This document shows, piece by piece, positions 38,198 to 46,748 of a stretch of DNA of 49,691 nucleotides (its first letter is position 1; each line of letters starts with the position of its first letter). Source of the stretch: Cyanobium sp. Cruz CV13-4-11. Its GTDB lineage: Bacteria > Cyanobacteriota > Cyanobacteriia > PCC-6307 > Cyanobiaceae. The DNA lies in the NCBI RefSeq assembly GCF_024346055.1, contig NZ_JAGQCH010000024.1, forward strand, positions 1-49,691, given 5' to 3'. The notes under the pieces were generated by a model. The model did not search any database, was not told the origin of the DNA, and worked only from the letters and a program-made list of their open reading frames with translations. The position numbers and the translations under genes were made by a program.

Positions 38198-38869
38198 ATG
38201 CCTCTGCTGCAGCGATCGCTGGCCCTGTTTGCGATGGCGATGTCGGTGTCTGCGCCGCTCGGGGTAGGCAAAGCCGCGGTCGCTGCCCCCGCGGCCAGCT
38301 ACCGAGCCACGGTGCTCTCGGTGGGAGACGGCGACACACTGCGGGTGCAGGCCGGCGGCCGGTCCATCACCATCCGCTTGGCCTGCATCGATGCCCCTGA
38401 GACAGCCCAGTCCCCGTGGGGGCAGCAGTCCCGCGCATACCTGATGCAGCGCCTGCCGCGGGGCCGCCAGGTCAGCATCCAGCCCCACACCACCGACCGC
38501 TACGGCCGCACGGTGGCCGAAGTGATCAGCGACATCAACATCAATCTGGTGATGGTGGAAGACGGCCAGGCCTTTGCCTACCGGCGCTACCTCAGCGGCT
38601 GTGACGCCAAGGAGTATCTCGATGCCGAGTTCCGCGCCAGCCGGCATCGCTACGGGGTCTGGCAGCGGGAAGGCGGGATCACCAGGCCCTGGGATTTTCG
38701 GCGGGGCCGCACCGCTGTGGTGATTCCCGATGGCACCACCCCCGGCGGCCGCCGCTACCGCTGCAGGGAGATCGGCTCCTATGCCCGCGCTCAGGAGCTG
38801 CTGCGCCAGGGCCACACCTATCTCGATAGCAATGGCGACGGTGAGGCCTGCGAATCGCTTCGCAACTGA
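38198..38869 (+). CDS. Thermonuclease-family secreted nuclease with excalibur-like C-terminus
   Basis: 223 residues from ATG 38198 (TTG 38195 also possible). Signal peptide ending around A-A-V-A-A-P-A-A. The SNase domain has its catalytic set: G-D-G-D-T-L-R-V, I-R-L-A-C-I-D-A-P-E and D-R-Y-G-R-T-V-A-E-V. After a linker comes the Ca-binding-like excalibur motif Y-L-D-S-N-G-D-G-E-A-C-E. It degrades DNA or RNA outside the cytoplasm. It is the intact relative of the frameshifted copy at 9115. Confidence 0.92.
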   Translation: MPLLQRSLALFAMAMSVSAPLGVGKAAVAAPAASYRATVLSVGDGDTLRVQAGGRSITIRLACIDAPETAQSPWGQQSRAYLMQRLPRGRQVSIQPHTTDRYGRTVAEVISDININLVMVEDGQAFAYRRYLSGCDAKEYLDAEFRASRHRYGVWQREGGITRPWDFRRGRTAVVIPDGTTPGGRRYRCREIGSYARAQELLRQGHTYLDSNGDGEACESLRN

Positions 38870-38904
38870 CTCACTTCCATCGGCACCTATCCGCCCAACA
38901 GAAA

Positions 38905-38926
38905 GCCCCCAGCAGAAGCCGGGGGC
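38905..38926 (-). terminator. Terminator of hsp20
   Basis: Stem GCCCCC (38905-38910) / GGGGGC (38921-38926) with a 10-base loop. Read on the minus strand it is followed by TTTCTGTT, so it serves hsp20; it may also stop the convergent nuclease transcript. Confidence 0.7.
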
Positions 38927-38973
38927 AGGGGGTTCTCATGCGCGGGCCTCAGCCCAGGAAAGGCATCAGGTCA

Positions 38974-39444
38974 TCAGCCCTCCACCTTCACGGTCACGGT
39001 GCTCACCTTGTTGGCCTTGGGGGCGGTGACGGTGAGCAGACCATCGCGGTACACGGCCTGCAGCTGATCGCGCTCGATCGCGACCGGGAAGCGGAAGCTG
39101 CGGCTCCAGGTCCCGTAGCGGAACTCGCTCAGGAGGGGTCCGCGAGCCTTCTCTGCTGGGGTGGCGGTTTCGCTGATGGGGACAGCGGCCTCACCCTCAG
39201 ACGGCTGGCCGCCCAGCTGTCGCTGGCTGCGGCGCTCGGCGCTGATCAGCAGGGTGCGCTCGGTGGCCTTCACCTCAATGGCGGCCTTGTCGACGCCGGG
39301 CAGCTCCAGCACCACCTCATAAGCCTCAGGGGTTTCGTGCACCTCGGCGGCAGGCACCCGCTCGGCGGTCTGCAGCTGCTGGCTCAGTTGCTGCTCGAGA
39401 CGGTCGAACAGATCGAAAGGAGAGGAAGAACGGCGGGTCAGCAT
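38974..39444 (-). CDS. Hsp20/alpha-crystallin small heat-shock protein
   Basis: 156 residues from ATG 39444. Alpha-crystallin domain: P-A-A-E-V-H-E-T-P-E-A-Y-E-V-V-L-E-L-P-G-V, E-R-T-L-L-I-S-A-E-R, and the C-terminal Y-R-D-G-L-L-T-V-T-A-P-K. A linker after E-R-R contains many Ala/Pro residues (residues ~90-110), longer than usual. It holds unfolding proteins in solution under heat stress. An earlier start (39501) is possible but lacks family support. Confidence 0.92.
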   Translation of the reverse strand: MLTRRSSSPFDLFDRLEQQLSQQLQTAERVPAAEVHETPEAYEVVLELPGVDKAAIEVKATERTLLISAERRSQRQLGGQPSEGEAAVPISETATPAEKARGPLLSEFRYGTWSRSFRFPVAIERDQLQAVYRDGLLTVTAPKANKVSTVTVKVEG

Positions 39445-39737
39445 GGTTCCGATGGCGAAGGTTGCAGGTGCGGGGTCGTCGTTCGCCCCCGGTGCGATCA
39501 CTGTCGCGGCGGTGCTCCTGGGCCTGGGAGGGGTATGCCGAACCGATCGATTCGGGCCTCACCACCGGGGTTCGGAGCCCCGAATCTCGCTGGCGTGGCA
39601 ACCGAATCGGCGCTGATGCAGGGACAGGAGCCGGTTCGTGTCCGAGCCTGGGAACCCTTCCGCTGAGAGCGGTTGGCACAGGACGACAAACGCTGACTGG
39701 CACGCCTACGTTTCCAGCTGCGGTCGCCGCCATCCCC

Positions 39738-40127
39738 GTGAAGATCGTCAACCGCTGCGCCGTGTCCGTCGAACCTCGGCAGCCCTTCATCGACTGGGCA
39801 AAGCAGGTGGAACCTGATCAGGCCCTGCCGCTAGGGGCCTTTGAGCCTGGTCTCTACCTTCTCCCCGAGTACGAGACCCGGGAGGAAGCCATCGGGCTGC
39901 TGGAGCAGGGCTATGAGGAGATCTTCTGCGCAGAGCTGGAGGCCTGGTCCACAGATCCCGCAACCTGGCCCTGCCCGCGCACCCTGGCCTTGTTCCAGGA
40001 GTGGTTCGCCTTTCGGTTCTTTGATTTGGTCGGTGACCAGGGGCAGGAGCCCCTGGCGCACTACGAGGTTGACGAATCCTTCCTGGAGGATCTGCGCAGC
40101 GTGATCAACGATTCTTCCGAGAGCTGA
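39738..40127 (+). CDS. Conserved hypothetical protein
   Basis: 129 residues from GTG 39738 (V-K-I-V-N-R). It is acidic, with R-Q-P-F-I-D-W-A, E-T-R-E-E-A-I-G-L-L, E-I-F-C-A-E-L-E-A-W and F-R-F-F-D-L-V-G. I recall similar short proteins in other bacteria, with no assigned role. The frame is open upstream to 39462, which overlaps the hsp20 promoter. It precedes cyAbrB by about 100 bases. Confidence 0.65.
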   Translation: MKIVNRCAVSVEPRQPFIDWAKQVEPDQALPLGAFEPGLYLLPEYETREEAIGLLEQGYEEIFCAELEAWSTDPATWPCPRTLALFQEWFAFRFFDLVGDQGQEPLAHYEVDESFLEDLRSVINDSSES

Positions 40128-40229
40128 TCGCCGTTTCCCCTGTCGAGACTCAGCGAGGTCGCCATTCCCTTGAGTTGACCACCATGGCGGGCCTGGCAAT
40201 TAGGGTTGGTCCATCACCCCAACCCCCGA

Positions 40230-40601
40230 ATGATGCTCACCGGTGCTGATCTGCTCGCCAAAGTCAAGGAGCTGGGCGATGCCTCCAAGTCTGATCTGGT
40301 GCGCGGCTGTGGCTACGTCTCCACCAAGAAGGACGGCACGGAGCGCCTGAATTTCACGGCCTTCTATGAGGCGCTGCTGGAAGCCAAGGGCATGAACCTG
40401 GGCGCAGGCGGTAGCCGTGGCGGCAAGGGTCGTCCGGGCAGGCAGCTCAGCTACGCCACCAAAGTGCAGTTCAACGGCAACCTGCTGGTCGGCAAGGCCT
40501 ACACCGCCCAGCTGGGACTGGAGCCCGGCGATGAGTTCGAGATCAAGCTGGGCCGCAAGCAGATCAAGCTCATCCCCCTGGGTGCTGCCGAGGAGGAGTG
40601 A
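40230..40601 (+). CDS. Cyanobacterial AbrB-like regulator (cyAbrB)
   Basis: 123 residues. The N-terminal L-T-G-A-D-L-L-A-K-V-K-E-L-G-D, G-Y-V-S-T-K-K-D-G-T-E-R-L-N-F and the C-terminal AbrB-like core (L-G-L-E-P-G-D-E-F-E-I-K-L-G-R) are strongly conserved in cyanobacteria. These proteins tune nitrogen, carbon and stress genes. ATG 40230 follows the family start; the upstream TTG at 40206 was not used. Confidence 0.93.
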   Translation: MMLTGADLLAKVKELGDASKSDLVRGCGYVSTKKDGTERLNFTAFYEALLEAKGMNLGAGGSRGGKGRPGRQLSYATKVQFNGNLLVGKAYTAQLGLEPGDEFEIKLGRKQIKLIPLGAAEEE

Positions 40602-40608
40602 AGACTGC

Positions 40609-41586
40609 TCAGCTGAGCCCCACGTACACCGGCTGGAACCACTGCATCCGCCGGTTCTGACGCTTCTCGCCATGCAGCACGGTGTGCCAATGGCCCCGGC
40701 GCCAGTGGGGCCGGCGAGCGGTGCCGCTGCTGCCTCCGGCAGTGGTTCCTTCTGATGGGGCCCTGGGGGTGCGATCGAGCCGGAAGTCCTTGCCGATCCA
40801 CACCGGCCCCTGGGGCGTCACGGGGCCGGCGTCATCGGCATTGCCGGCGGAGAAACCCTTGCCGCTCGGCACCTTGGCCGCCGGGCCGGTGGTCAGCAGT
40901 TCCGGCTGGTAGAGCTGCACCAGCAGGGCGTTGATGGCCAGGCCCTCCATCCGCTGGTTGGTGCTCTGCACCGCCTGTTCATCCCACTGCCAGGCGGGGT
41001 GGCTCAGATCTTCCACGGTGGGCTGACGCTCGCCGATCTGCTGGAAGGAATGGCGGGTGAGGTAGCTGGCGCCATCGAGGGCCAGGCCGACGCAACTGAT
41101 GCCGCTGATCCGCTTGGCCTCAGCCGGCAGCCAGTCGGCCATCGCCCGCAGATCGGCCACGATCACCACCGGGATCGGCACCCCGTCTTCTGTGAACAGG
41201 GCGCCATCGGGAAGCATCAGCCGGAAGCAGGGCAGCACCTGGGGCAGCTCCTCATCCAGGCGGGGCGAGGGTGTGCGGCGGAAGGCCTCCGCCAGCTCCG
41301 GCGCCAGGAAGCGAGGCGGGGCTTCGACGATCCGTGCCCAGCGGCAGGTGGTGGCAGCCCAGAAGCCGATTGGATCGGCCAGCTCGTTCATCACCTCCGC
41401 TCCGGCCTCGATCAGGGCGGAGTAGGCCAGGTGATTGGCCCAGTGCTGAAAACCCCGCGGCGAGCGGTAGCGATGCTGCTCCTGCTGGATGTAAGGGTCC
41501 TGGCGGCGCAGTTCGGTGATCACCGTGCCGATCGGCGGCAGTTCCGCCTGGCTGGCCCGGATCGATTCAGGCGTCAGCCGGCTCAT
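40609..41586 (-). CDS. Phage/plasmid-type protein, possibly AcrVA2-like
   Basis: 325 residues. The C-terminus R-P-H-W-R-R-G-H-W-H-T-V-L-H-G and W-F-Q-P-V-Y-V-G resembles, from memory, the tail of AcrVA2-family and related plasmid or phage proteins. The N-terminal 240 residues (L-R-R-Q-D-P-Y-I-Q-Q-E-Q, F-W-A-A-T-T, P-V-V-I-V-A-D-L-R) show no motif I know. An anti-CRISPR role is only a guess. The stop of the 41583 gene overlaps its start by four bases. Confidence 0.55.
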   Translation of the reverse strand: MSRLTPESIRASQAELPPIGTVITELRRQDPYIQQEQHRYRSPRGFQHWANHLAYSALIEAGAEVMNELADPIGFWAATTCRWARIVEAPPRFLAPELAEAFRRTPSPRLDEELPQVLPCFRLMLPDGALFTEDGVPIPVVIVADLRAMADWLPAEAKRISGISCVGLALDGASYLTRHSFQQIGERQPTVEDLSHPAWQWDEQAVQSTNQRMEGLAINALLVQLYQPELLTTGPAAKVPSGKGFSAGNADDAGPVTPQGPVWIGKDFRLDRTPRAPSEGTTAGGSSGTARRPHWRRGHWHTVLHGEKRQNRRMQWFQPVYVGLS

Positions 41587-41840
41587 CGAGGCGTGAGCGG
41601 CGGGTTGCCCGGCTGGATCTCGAGGTTGGTCACGTTCACCTGGGTGGTGACGCCATCAGCCCAGCTCACCGTTGCCAGCACCATCGGGCTGTTGGGGATG
41701 ATCGGCCCAATGGCGGTCACCGTGCCCCGCGCGAAGGGTCCGCTGCTGGTGGGGGCGTCAGGGCCGCTCACCATGGCCAACGACTGCAGGAAGGCCCGGG
41801 TGAAGCGAACGGTGTCGCCGATCTGCAGGGGTGCGCTCAC
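41583..41840 (-). CDS. Small hypothetical protein, SH3-like
   Basis: 85 residues: L-Q-I-G-D-T-V-R-F-T-R at the start, several beta-rich stretches (G-T-V-T-A-I, V-L-A-T-V-S-W) that could form an SH3-like barrel, then a Pro-rich tail. It overlaps the next gene's start on the same strand by four bases (ATGA), so it is the first gene of that pair. No family recognised. Confidence 0.6.
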   Translation of the reverse strand: MSAPLQIGDTVRFTRAFLQSLAMVSGPDAPTSSGPFARGTVTAIGPIIPNSPMVLATVSWADGVTTQVNVTNLEIQPGNPPLTPR

Positions 41841-41913
41841 GTTGCTCGCTCGAGGGCGTGCCCCATCCTGACCGGATCACGGATGCTGGGTGCACGCCTC
41901 ACACCACCCTGCC

Positions 41914-42291
41914 GTGAAGGACATCCGGATCACCACCCAGGACGAGCTACCCGGGCCCGATGGCGACGAGCCCTACGACACGTTCGTCAACCAGACCGAG
42001 TACGGCAACGGCCGCTTCCTGCGCACCAACGTGCTCTCGGCCCGGCCCGACCTCAAGAAGTACACGGCCCTGCGGTTCCAGCAGGACGTCAAGCGCCATC
42101 CCGACGCCGCTGGTCCTGGGCAGGACGTGGTGCTGGTGTTCATGGAGGCCCTGGAGCTGGAGCCGCCACTGACCCTGGTCTGCAGCGACATCCACTTGGA
42201 GATGGAGGGCTACCCGGTGGAGCAGGGGGCCGTGATCGAGATCCCGCTGCTGCCGCCGGGCAGCCGCGGACCAGCCAAGGGTTTCGGCTGA
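41914..42291 (+). CDS. Hypothetical protein, first gene of a four-gene set
   Basis: 125 residues from GTG 41914 (an earlier GTG at 41890 adds eight residues). Acidic, beta-rich: I-R-I-T-T-Q-D-E-L-P-G-P, Y-T-A-L-R-F-Q, D-V-V-L-V-F-M-E-A-L-E-L and G-A-V-I-E-I-P-L-L-P-P-G. I recognise no domain. It precedes the gene at 42358 by 66 bases. Confidence 0.55.
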   Translation: MKDIRITTQDELPGPDGDEPYDTFVNQTEYGNGRFLRTNVLSARPDLKKYTALRFQQDVKRHPDAAGPGQDVVLVFMEALELEPPLTLVCSDIHLEMEGYPVEQGAVIEIPLLPPGSRGPAKGFG

Positions 42292-42357
42292 GGGGCTTGG
42301 GGCTCTGCCCCGCTGGCGCCGATACCGTGGGGGCCCTGCTCACCCCTCGGCCCGGCG

Positions 42358-43122
42358 ATGCCTGCCCATGCGCTCCTGCCGGCCGTGAACCGCCTGCTCA
42401 AGCAGGTGGAGGAGACCAGCGGCCTGCCGGTGGCGGTGGCCCAGCAGAGCGACCTGAGCACCCTGGCCACCCTGCGGCCGGCGACGCCGGACTACCAAGC
42501 GCACGTGATCGCCTACCGCGATGCCGATGAGGCCAGCAGCTACCACGTGGCCTTTGAGGCCGCCCTGCTGTTGCGCATCGTGCAGGTGCCCCCCGAGCAG
42601 CGGGTGAACCTCACCGAAAGGCGGGATGCCAAGGAGAAGGTGGTCTCGCAGGTGGAGAAGCTGTTCAAGGGCCGCCTCGGGCTGGCTCAGGCCAGGCAGG
42701 CGGGGCTGCGCTTCTACGACGGCTTGATGGTGCAGCTGCGCTCCACGGGGCCGGGGCTGTGGGCCGACCGCTGGCTGTTCGAGCAGGTGCCGGAGCTGCG
42801 GGGCCTGCAGGCGGCGGTGCTGCAGAGCCAGGTGCAGGGGAATGTGCCCTGCCTCAATGCGGAGGTGGACAAGATGAGCCCCGCCGACGTGGTGAAGGCC
42901 AGCCGGGCGATGAACGCCGCCTATGCCTTCCAGGCCGCCGAGCTGGTGGGCATCCCGCCGCTGGCGATCCCGTATCAGGCAGCAGGGTTTGAGGCGCTGG
43001 CCAAGGAGCTGATCGCCATCACCCGCGCTGAGCCCACCACGGCGGATCCGGATCGGGAGATCGTCGACGGCTGGGCCGAGAAGCTGGGCCTCTCCCGCTG
43101 GTACGTCTGGAAGACGCCCTGA
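42358..43122 (+). CDS. Hypothetical protein, possible peptidase-like
   Basis: 254 residues. Residues 50-80 hold Y-R-D-A-D-E-A-S-S-Y-H-V-A-F-E-A-A-L-L-L-R, where one His and two Glu could suggest a metal site, but there is no clear H-E-x-x-H. The remainder is mostly helical. The stop overlaps the next start (TGATG). Unknown function; it is translationally coupled to a TPR protein. Confidence 0.6.
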   Translation: MPAHALLPAVNRLLKQVEETSGLPVAVAQQSDLSTLATLRPATPDYQAHVIAYRDADEASSYHVAFEAALLLRIVQVPPEQRVNLTERRDAKEKVVSQVEKLFKGRLGLAQARQAGLRFYDGLMVQLRSTGPGLWADRWLFEQVPELRGLQAAVLQSQVQGNVPCLNAEVDKMSPADVVKASRAMNAAYAFQAAELVGIPPLAIPYQAAGFEALAKELIAITRAEPTTADPDREIVDGWAEKLGLSRWYVWKTP

Positions 43123-43952
43123 TGGAAGGCACGGCGTTCTCGATCGAAGAGGCCAGCTTTGATGCCTCCCTGCTGCCGGAGGGCAGCCGCACCCCTGGAA
43201 CGGAGGCCTTCCACCGGGCGGTGACCGACTACTTCCAGAAGTCGTATGCCTCGATGGGCGGTCAGCTGTCGGTGGTGTTCGCCGCCGGCCGCATCGAGGT
43301 GGCCTGGGAGCCGGCCCCTGCGGAAGCACCGGCCATGGCGTCCATCGGCCCGCTCCTGCAGCAACGGCGGTTCGATGAAGCCCGTCCGCTACTCGAAACC
43401 CTGCTGCAGCTCCAGCCCGAGCACCCGGAGGCCCTTTACAACCTGGGCGTGCTCGCCAGCGAAGAGGGCCGGCTGGAGGAGGCCCGTCTGCTGCTGCGCC
43501 GGGCGGTGGTCGCCAATGCCCCCGATGCCCACGCCCAGGCCAATGCCCAGGTGGCCCTGGCGCTGGCTGCCATGCGGCTGGGCGACAAGGCAGAAGCCCG
43601 CCAGGCCCTGGAAGCAGCAATCGAGGTGGAGGCAGGCAACAGCTTTGCCCTGCGCAGCCTCGGCAGCCTGCTGGTGATCGCCGGGGCCTACGCGGCAGCG
43701 GTGAAGCGCTTCCGCCAGGCGCTGGCGGCGGCACCGGACGATCTGATCTCCACCTTCAACCTGGCCCAGGCCTTACTGGAGCTGGATCCAGACGAGCATC
43801 GCGACGAGGCCGATCGCTTGCTGCTGCGGGTGATCGAAGCCCAGCCCTACGGCGAGCTGTCAGACAAAGCCAAGGATCTGCGCAGCAGCATCGCCAGACG
43901 CGACCTGCGGGCCGACCAACCCGATGGGCTGCGGCAGGACAGGACGCGGTGA
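43122..43952 (+). CDS. Tetratricopeptide-repeat protein
   Basis: 276 residues. From residue 80 onward it has four or so TPR units (F-D-E-A-R-P-L-L-E-T, E-A-L-Y-N-L-G-V-L-A-S-E-E-G-R-L-E-E-A, A-L-A-A-M-R-L-G-D-K-A-E-A). The first 80 residues are beta-rich and unassigned. TPRs mediate protein contact, so this is probably the scaffold of the four-gene set. Its stop overlaps the GTG of the next gene (GTGA). Confidence 0.85.
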   Translation: MEGTAFSIEEASFDASLLPEGSRTPGTEAFHRAVTDYFQKSYASMGGQLSVVFAAGRIEVAWEPAPAEAPAMASIGPLLQQRRFDEARPLLETLLQLQPEHPEALYNLGVLASEEGRLEEARLLLRRAVVANAPDAHAQANAQVALALAAMRLGDKAEARQALEAAIEVEAGNSFALRSLGSLLVIAGAYAAAVKRFRQALAAAPDDLISTFNLAQALLELDPDEHRDEADRLLLRVIEAQPYGELSDKAKDLRSSIARRDLRADQPDGLRQDRTR

Positions 43953-44224
43953 GCTACTGCCTCCAGGCCCTGCAGCTGTTCGAGGGGATGGATCAGCAGC
44001 GCTTCCTGGCGGTGCTCAGCGAGGTGGCAGCTGTCGGCCAGGGGGGTCTGCAGATCAACGAGCCCGGCACTTCCCGCAGCCTCAAGACCCTGCCCGGCAG
44101 CTGGAGCGATCTGGCCCTGGCCTGCCTGATCCACGTGGGGATGAAGCGGCTGATGCCGAATGAGGACTCAGGACTGGGGATCGGGGCGGAGTACGAGGAG
44201 GCGGTGCGGTTGCACCGGGGGTGA
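43949..44224 (+). CDS. Small hypothetical protein coupled to the TPR gene
   Basis: 91 residues, GTG start overlapping the TPR stop. Helical: L-Q-A-L-Q-L-F-E-G-M-D, R-F-L-A-V-L-S-E-V-A-A, then L-P-G-S-W-S-D-L-A-L-A-C-L-I-H-V-G-M-K. No family recognised. Last gene of the set; it faces the exonuclease gene. Confidence 0.6.
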   Translation: MSYCLQALQLFEGMDQQRFLAVLSEVAAVGQGGLQINEPGTSRSLKTLPGSWSDLALACLIHVGMKRLMPNEDSGLGIGAEYEEAVRLHRG

Positions 44225-44262
44225 TATCCAGAGTCCGGAGCAAATCCCACATCGATCTGGCG

Positions 44263-45258
44263 TCACGGCTTGTCCGCGTCAGTGGCCGGCGACATCGATC
44301 TCTCCCCCCAGCGCTTGGCCGCAACCGCGGCCCCGGCTCGCACCTCCTGAAACACCTTGCTGACCACCACCGGATGGCCGGCAGCGCGGAGGTGCCGCAT
44401 CAGCGGGCTGTCGATGAACAGGCTGGAGACCACCAGCACATCGGCCGGCGCCTCTGGCTCGAAGGTGACGTGAGTCAGGCCCAGGCTGGTGGCGTGCTCC
44501 AGGGCCTTCTGCACCTTGAAGTCCCAGCCATGAACGTCCTCGCCATGCAAGGCGATGGTGCCGCCGGCCGCGGGGATCACCACCGTGGCGTCCGTCCAGT
44601 CATGGCTCTGCTGCAGTCCTTTCCGGCTGGTCGTGGTGCGCGGCAGCAGGACCGGGGCTTCCGGCGCTGAATGGCTGATCCCCGCCACCCTCACTGGCGC
44701 CCGCGATGGATGCAGGTGGGGCAGGCCGTGCCGCATCAACGCGGCCAGGGCGCGGGTATCGCCGAGAGCGGTGTGGGCGTCATCGCCGGAGAGGGTGACG
44801 CCATGGGCAGCGCAGAGCTTGCTGAGGCTGAGGAAGGGATTGGGCATGGTGTCGATGCCATCGCCCAGATCAACCACCAGCTCAGGCCAGGCCTCGCTCG
44901 CTTCCCAGAGGTGGTGCCGCAGGATCGGCCCGTCGAAACGATCCAGGTTGTGCGCCACCAGCACGCGCCCCTCCAGCAGGGCCGCCAGGGTGGGTGCCAC
45001 CGCCGAGAAGCTCGGCGCCGCTGCAGCCAGGTGCTCATTGATGCCATGCACGGCGGCATTGGGGATCGGCACGCCCGGGTTGATCATGGTGCTCCATTCC
45101 TGCTCGATCTCCCCGTCCGGCGAGAGCAGCAACAGAGCGCTCTCCACGATCCGGCAGAGCTGGCCGGTGCCGGTGGTCTCCAGATCCACCACCGCGAAGC
45201 CCCGGGCACCAGCAGGCAGCAGCTGCGGCAAGGGGCGGAGCTGGTGGAAGGGGGCCAT
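44263..45258 (-). CDS. DEDDh 3'-5' exonuclease with a BRCT-like C-terminus
   Basis: 331 residues. The DnaQ-type fold has V-V-D-L-E-T-T-G-T-G (first D and E), A-H-N-L-D-R-F-D-G-P-I-L (second D) and D-D-A-H-T-A-L-G-D-T-R-A (His and last D). Residues 230-310 resemble a BRCT domain (G-W-D-F-K-V-Q-K-A-L-E-H-A-T-S-L-G, then a V-V-S-S-L-F-I-D strand). Such proteins trim DNA ends in repair and are sometimes carried on plasmids. Confidence 0.82.
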   Translation of the reverse strand: MAPFHQLRPLPQLLPAGARGFAVVDLETTGTGQLCRIVESALLLLSPDGEIEQEWSTMINPGVPIPNAAVHGINEHLAAAAPSFSAVAPTLAALLEGRVLVAHNLDRFDGPILRHHLWEASEAWPELVVDLGDGIDTMPNPFLSLSKLCAAHGVTLSGDDAHTALGDTRALAALMRHGLPHLHPSRAPVRVAGISHSAPEAPVLLPRTTTSRKGLQQSHDWTDATVVIPAAGGTIALHGEDVHGWDFKVQKALEHATSLGLTHVTFEPEAPADVLVVSSLFIDSPLMRHLRAAGHPVVVSKVFQEVRAGAAVAAKRWGERSMSPATDADKP

Positions 45259-45495
45259 GGCTGTGATCCGATTCCATCAGGAATACCTGCACCGACCGGG
45301 GAAATTGCCTCTGCGCGACAGGCAGATGCGGGATCCGCATGGATCAGGCCGGCTCCTTCAGGAAACAGGAGAAGTGATGCAGCAGCTGCATCAAAACGCC
45401 TGATCGTCCTGGGATTGGCTGGTCTTTCGCACGTGGACTGAACCGTTCAGGCTGTGGCGTGATGACGCTGGACGGATGCGGATCAACAGCATCCT

Positions 45496-46515
45496 GTGGC
45501 CTATTCCACCATCGTTCAAGCCTGCCTGGCGTCAAGGCGCCACCTCCCTCCCTACACCCCTCCCGAGCCGCTGGAGCACCTGCATGTGCTCGACCTGCTG
45601 GAGCTCACCGGATCGCAGTCCAAGGCTGCCCGTGCCCTGGCGATGCACCAGAGCACCGTCTGCCGCAGCGCCGCGCTGATGGGCGAGCAGTTCCGGCTGC
45701 AGCCGCGGCGCGGCACCGGTGTCCTGCGTTACGGCAGCAACGAAAGCCTGGAGCTGCTGCGGCTCTCCTATCGGGCCCACCGCCTGATGGATGGGCAGCT
45801 GCGAGTGGCGACCGACCCACTGCATCAGCCCCTGCTGGCCGGGATGGTCAGCGTGCAGGCGGTGCCACCGAAGTTCCGCCTCTCCAGCGAATGGGCGCAG
45901 CTGCTCAGCCAGGCGGTGATCGATGGGGCCATCGTCTCCTCCTGGTGTCACCCGCGAGCGGTCTCGGCCCCGCGGCCGCCGAGCTGGTCCGGATTGGCGA
46001 CGGTGCCGCTGGGGGTGTTGCCCCTGCAGCTGTTCATCCCTGCTCCCCTCTCGCCGGAGGAGGCTGCGCCCCGCCGGGTGCTGCTGCCCAAGCGGGCGGT
46101 CACCCCCCTGCTGCATGAGGCCCTCGCCTGGCATGGCTTCCAGCTTGAGGAGCAGCCGCTCAGCTGCCAGGACGTGCCCGCCTGGCTCAAACGCATGCGC
46201 GACCGTCAGCTGGCCTTGCCCCTGGGCCCGGGCCTGTTGGATTCCGGCTGGCTCGAGGCGCAGGGACTGGAGCTCCATCCCGACCAGCCGCCGCTACTGG
46301 AGCAGCTGTGGCTGCTGCTGCCGGAGGGGCGGGTGCGCAGCAGCCGGGAGGCCCGCCATCTGATCCGCACCCTGCGCCTGCGCCTGGCGAAGGTGGGGGA
46401 GGAGCTGCTGGGCGCAGGTGAGCTGCCTGAGGACGAGGACGACCCGGTCATCCGGGAGACCTGCCAGGCAGTCCCTGGGCTGCCTGGCACCCAAAACTAT
46501 GCACCCAGTGCATAG
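45496..46515 (+). CDS. LysR-like HTH regulator
   Basis: 339 residues, GTG start. The N-terminal HTH reads L-L-E-L-T-G-S-Q-S-K-A-A-R-A-L-A-M-H-Q-S followed by a wing, in the LysR style. The rest has an alpha/beta layout like an effector domain but without clear LysR substrate signatures (P-L-H-Q-P-L-L-A-G-M-V-S, G-A-I-V-S-S-W). The last 30 residues are acidic. Target genes unknown; the hsd locus downstream is one candidate. Confidence 0.6.
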   Translation: MAYSTIVQACLASRRHLPPYTPPEPLEHLHVLDLLELTGSQSKAARALAMHQSTVCRSAALMGEQFRLQPRRGTGVLRYGSNESLELLRLSYRAHRLMDGQLRVATDPLHQPLLAGMVSVQAVPPKFRLSSEWAQLLSQAVIDGAIVSSWCHPRAVSAPRPPSWSGLATVPLGVLPLQLFIPAPLSPEEAAPRRVLLPKRAVTPLLHEALAWHGFQLEEQPLSCQDVPAWLKRMRDRQLALPLGPGLLDSGWLEAQGLELHPDQPPLLEQLWLLLPEGRVRSSREARHLIRTLRLRLAKVGEELLGAGELPEDEDDPVIRETCQAVPGLPGTQNYAPSA

Positions 46516-46748
46516 GTGCCCATTCATGGTGATGCCGATCGACCGGCGTTTGCTGCCCTCCGGCTGTAGAACGACGCAGACTGGGGCGCATCGACCTCAG
46601 CGGATGCAAGGCGCGCCTGAATTCAGAGTGACGCCAAGTCACCAGCGACCCTCCTGCCCAACCAGAAACTGACCCCATCCAGACCGGGTTCTCCACCTCT
46701 CACCAGTCCCCTCTTCTTCCCTGGCCCCAGCGCCCCCAGCCCGCCCCG

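Noticed and set aside
37940..38815. Minus-strand frame across the nuclease gene
   Set aside because: Shadow of the intact nuclease in a GC-rich genome.
42340..43734. 464-residue minus-strand frame
   Set aside because: Pro/Arg/Gly-rich antisense of the hypothetical and TPR genes.
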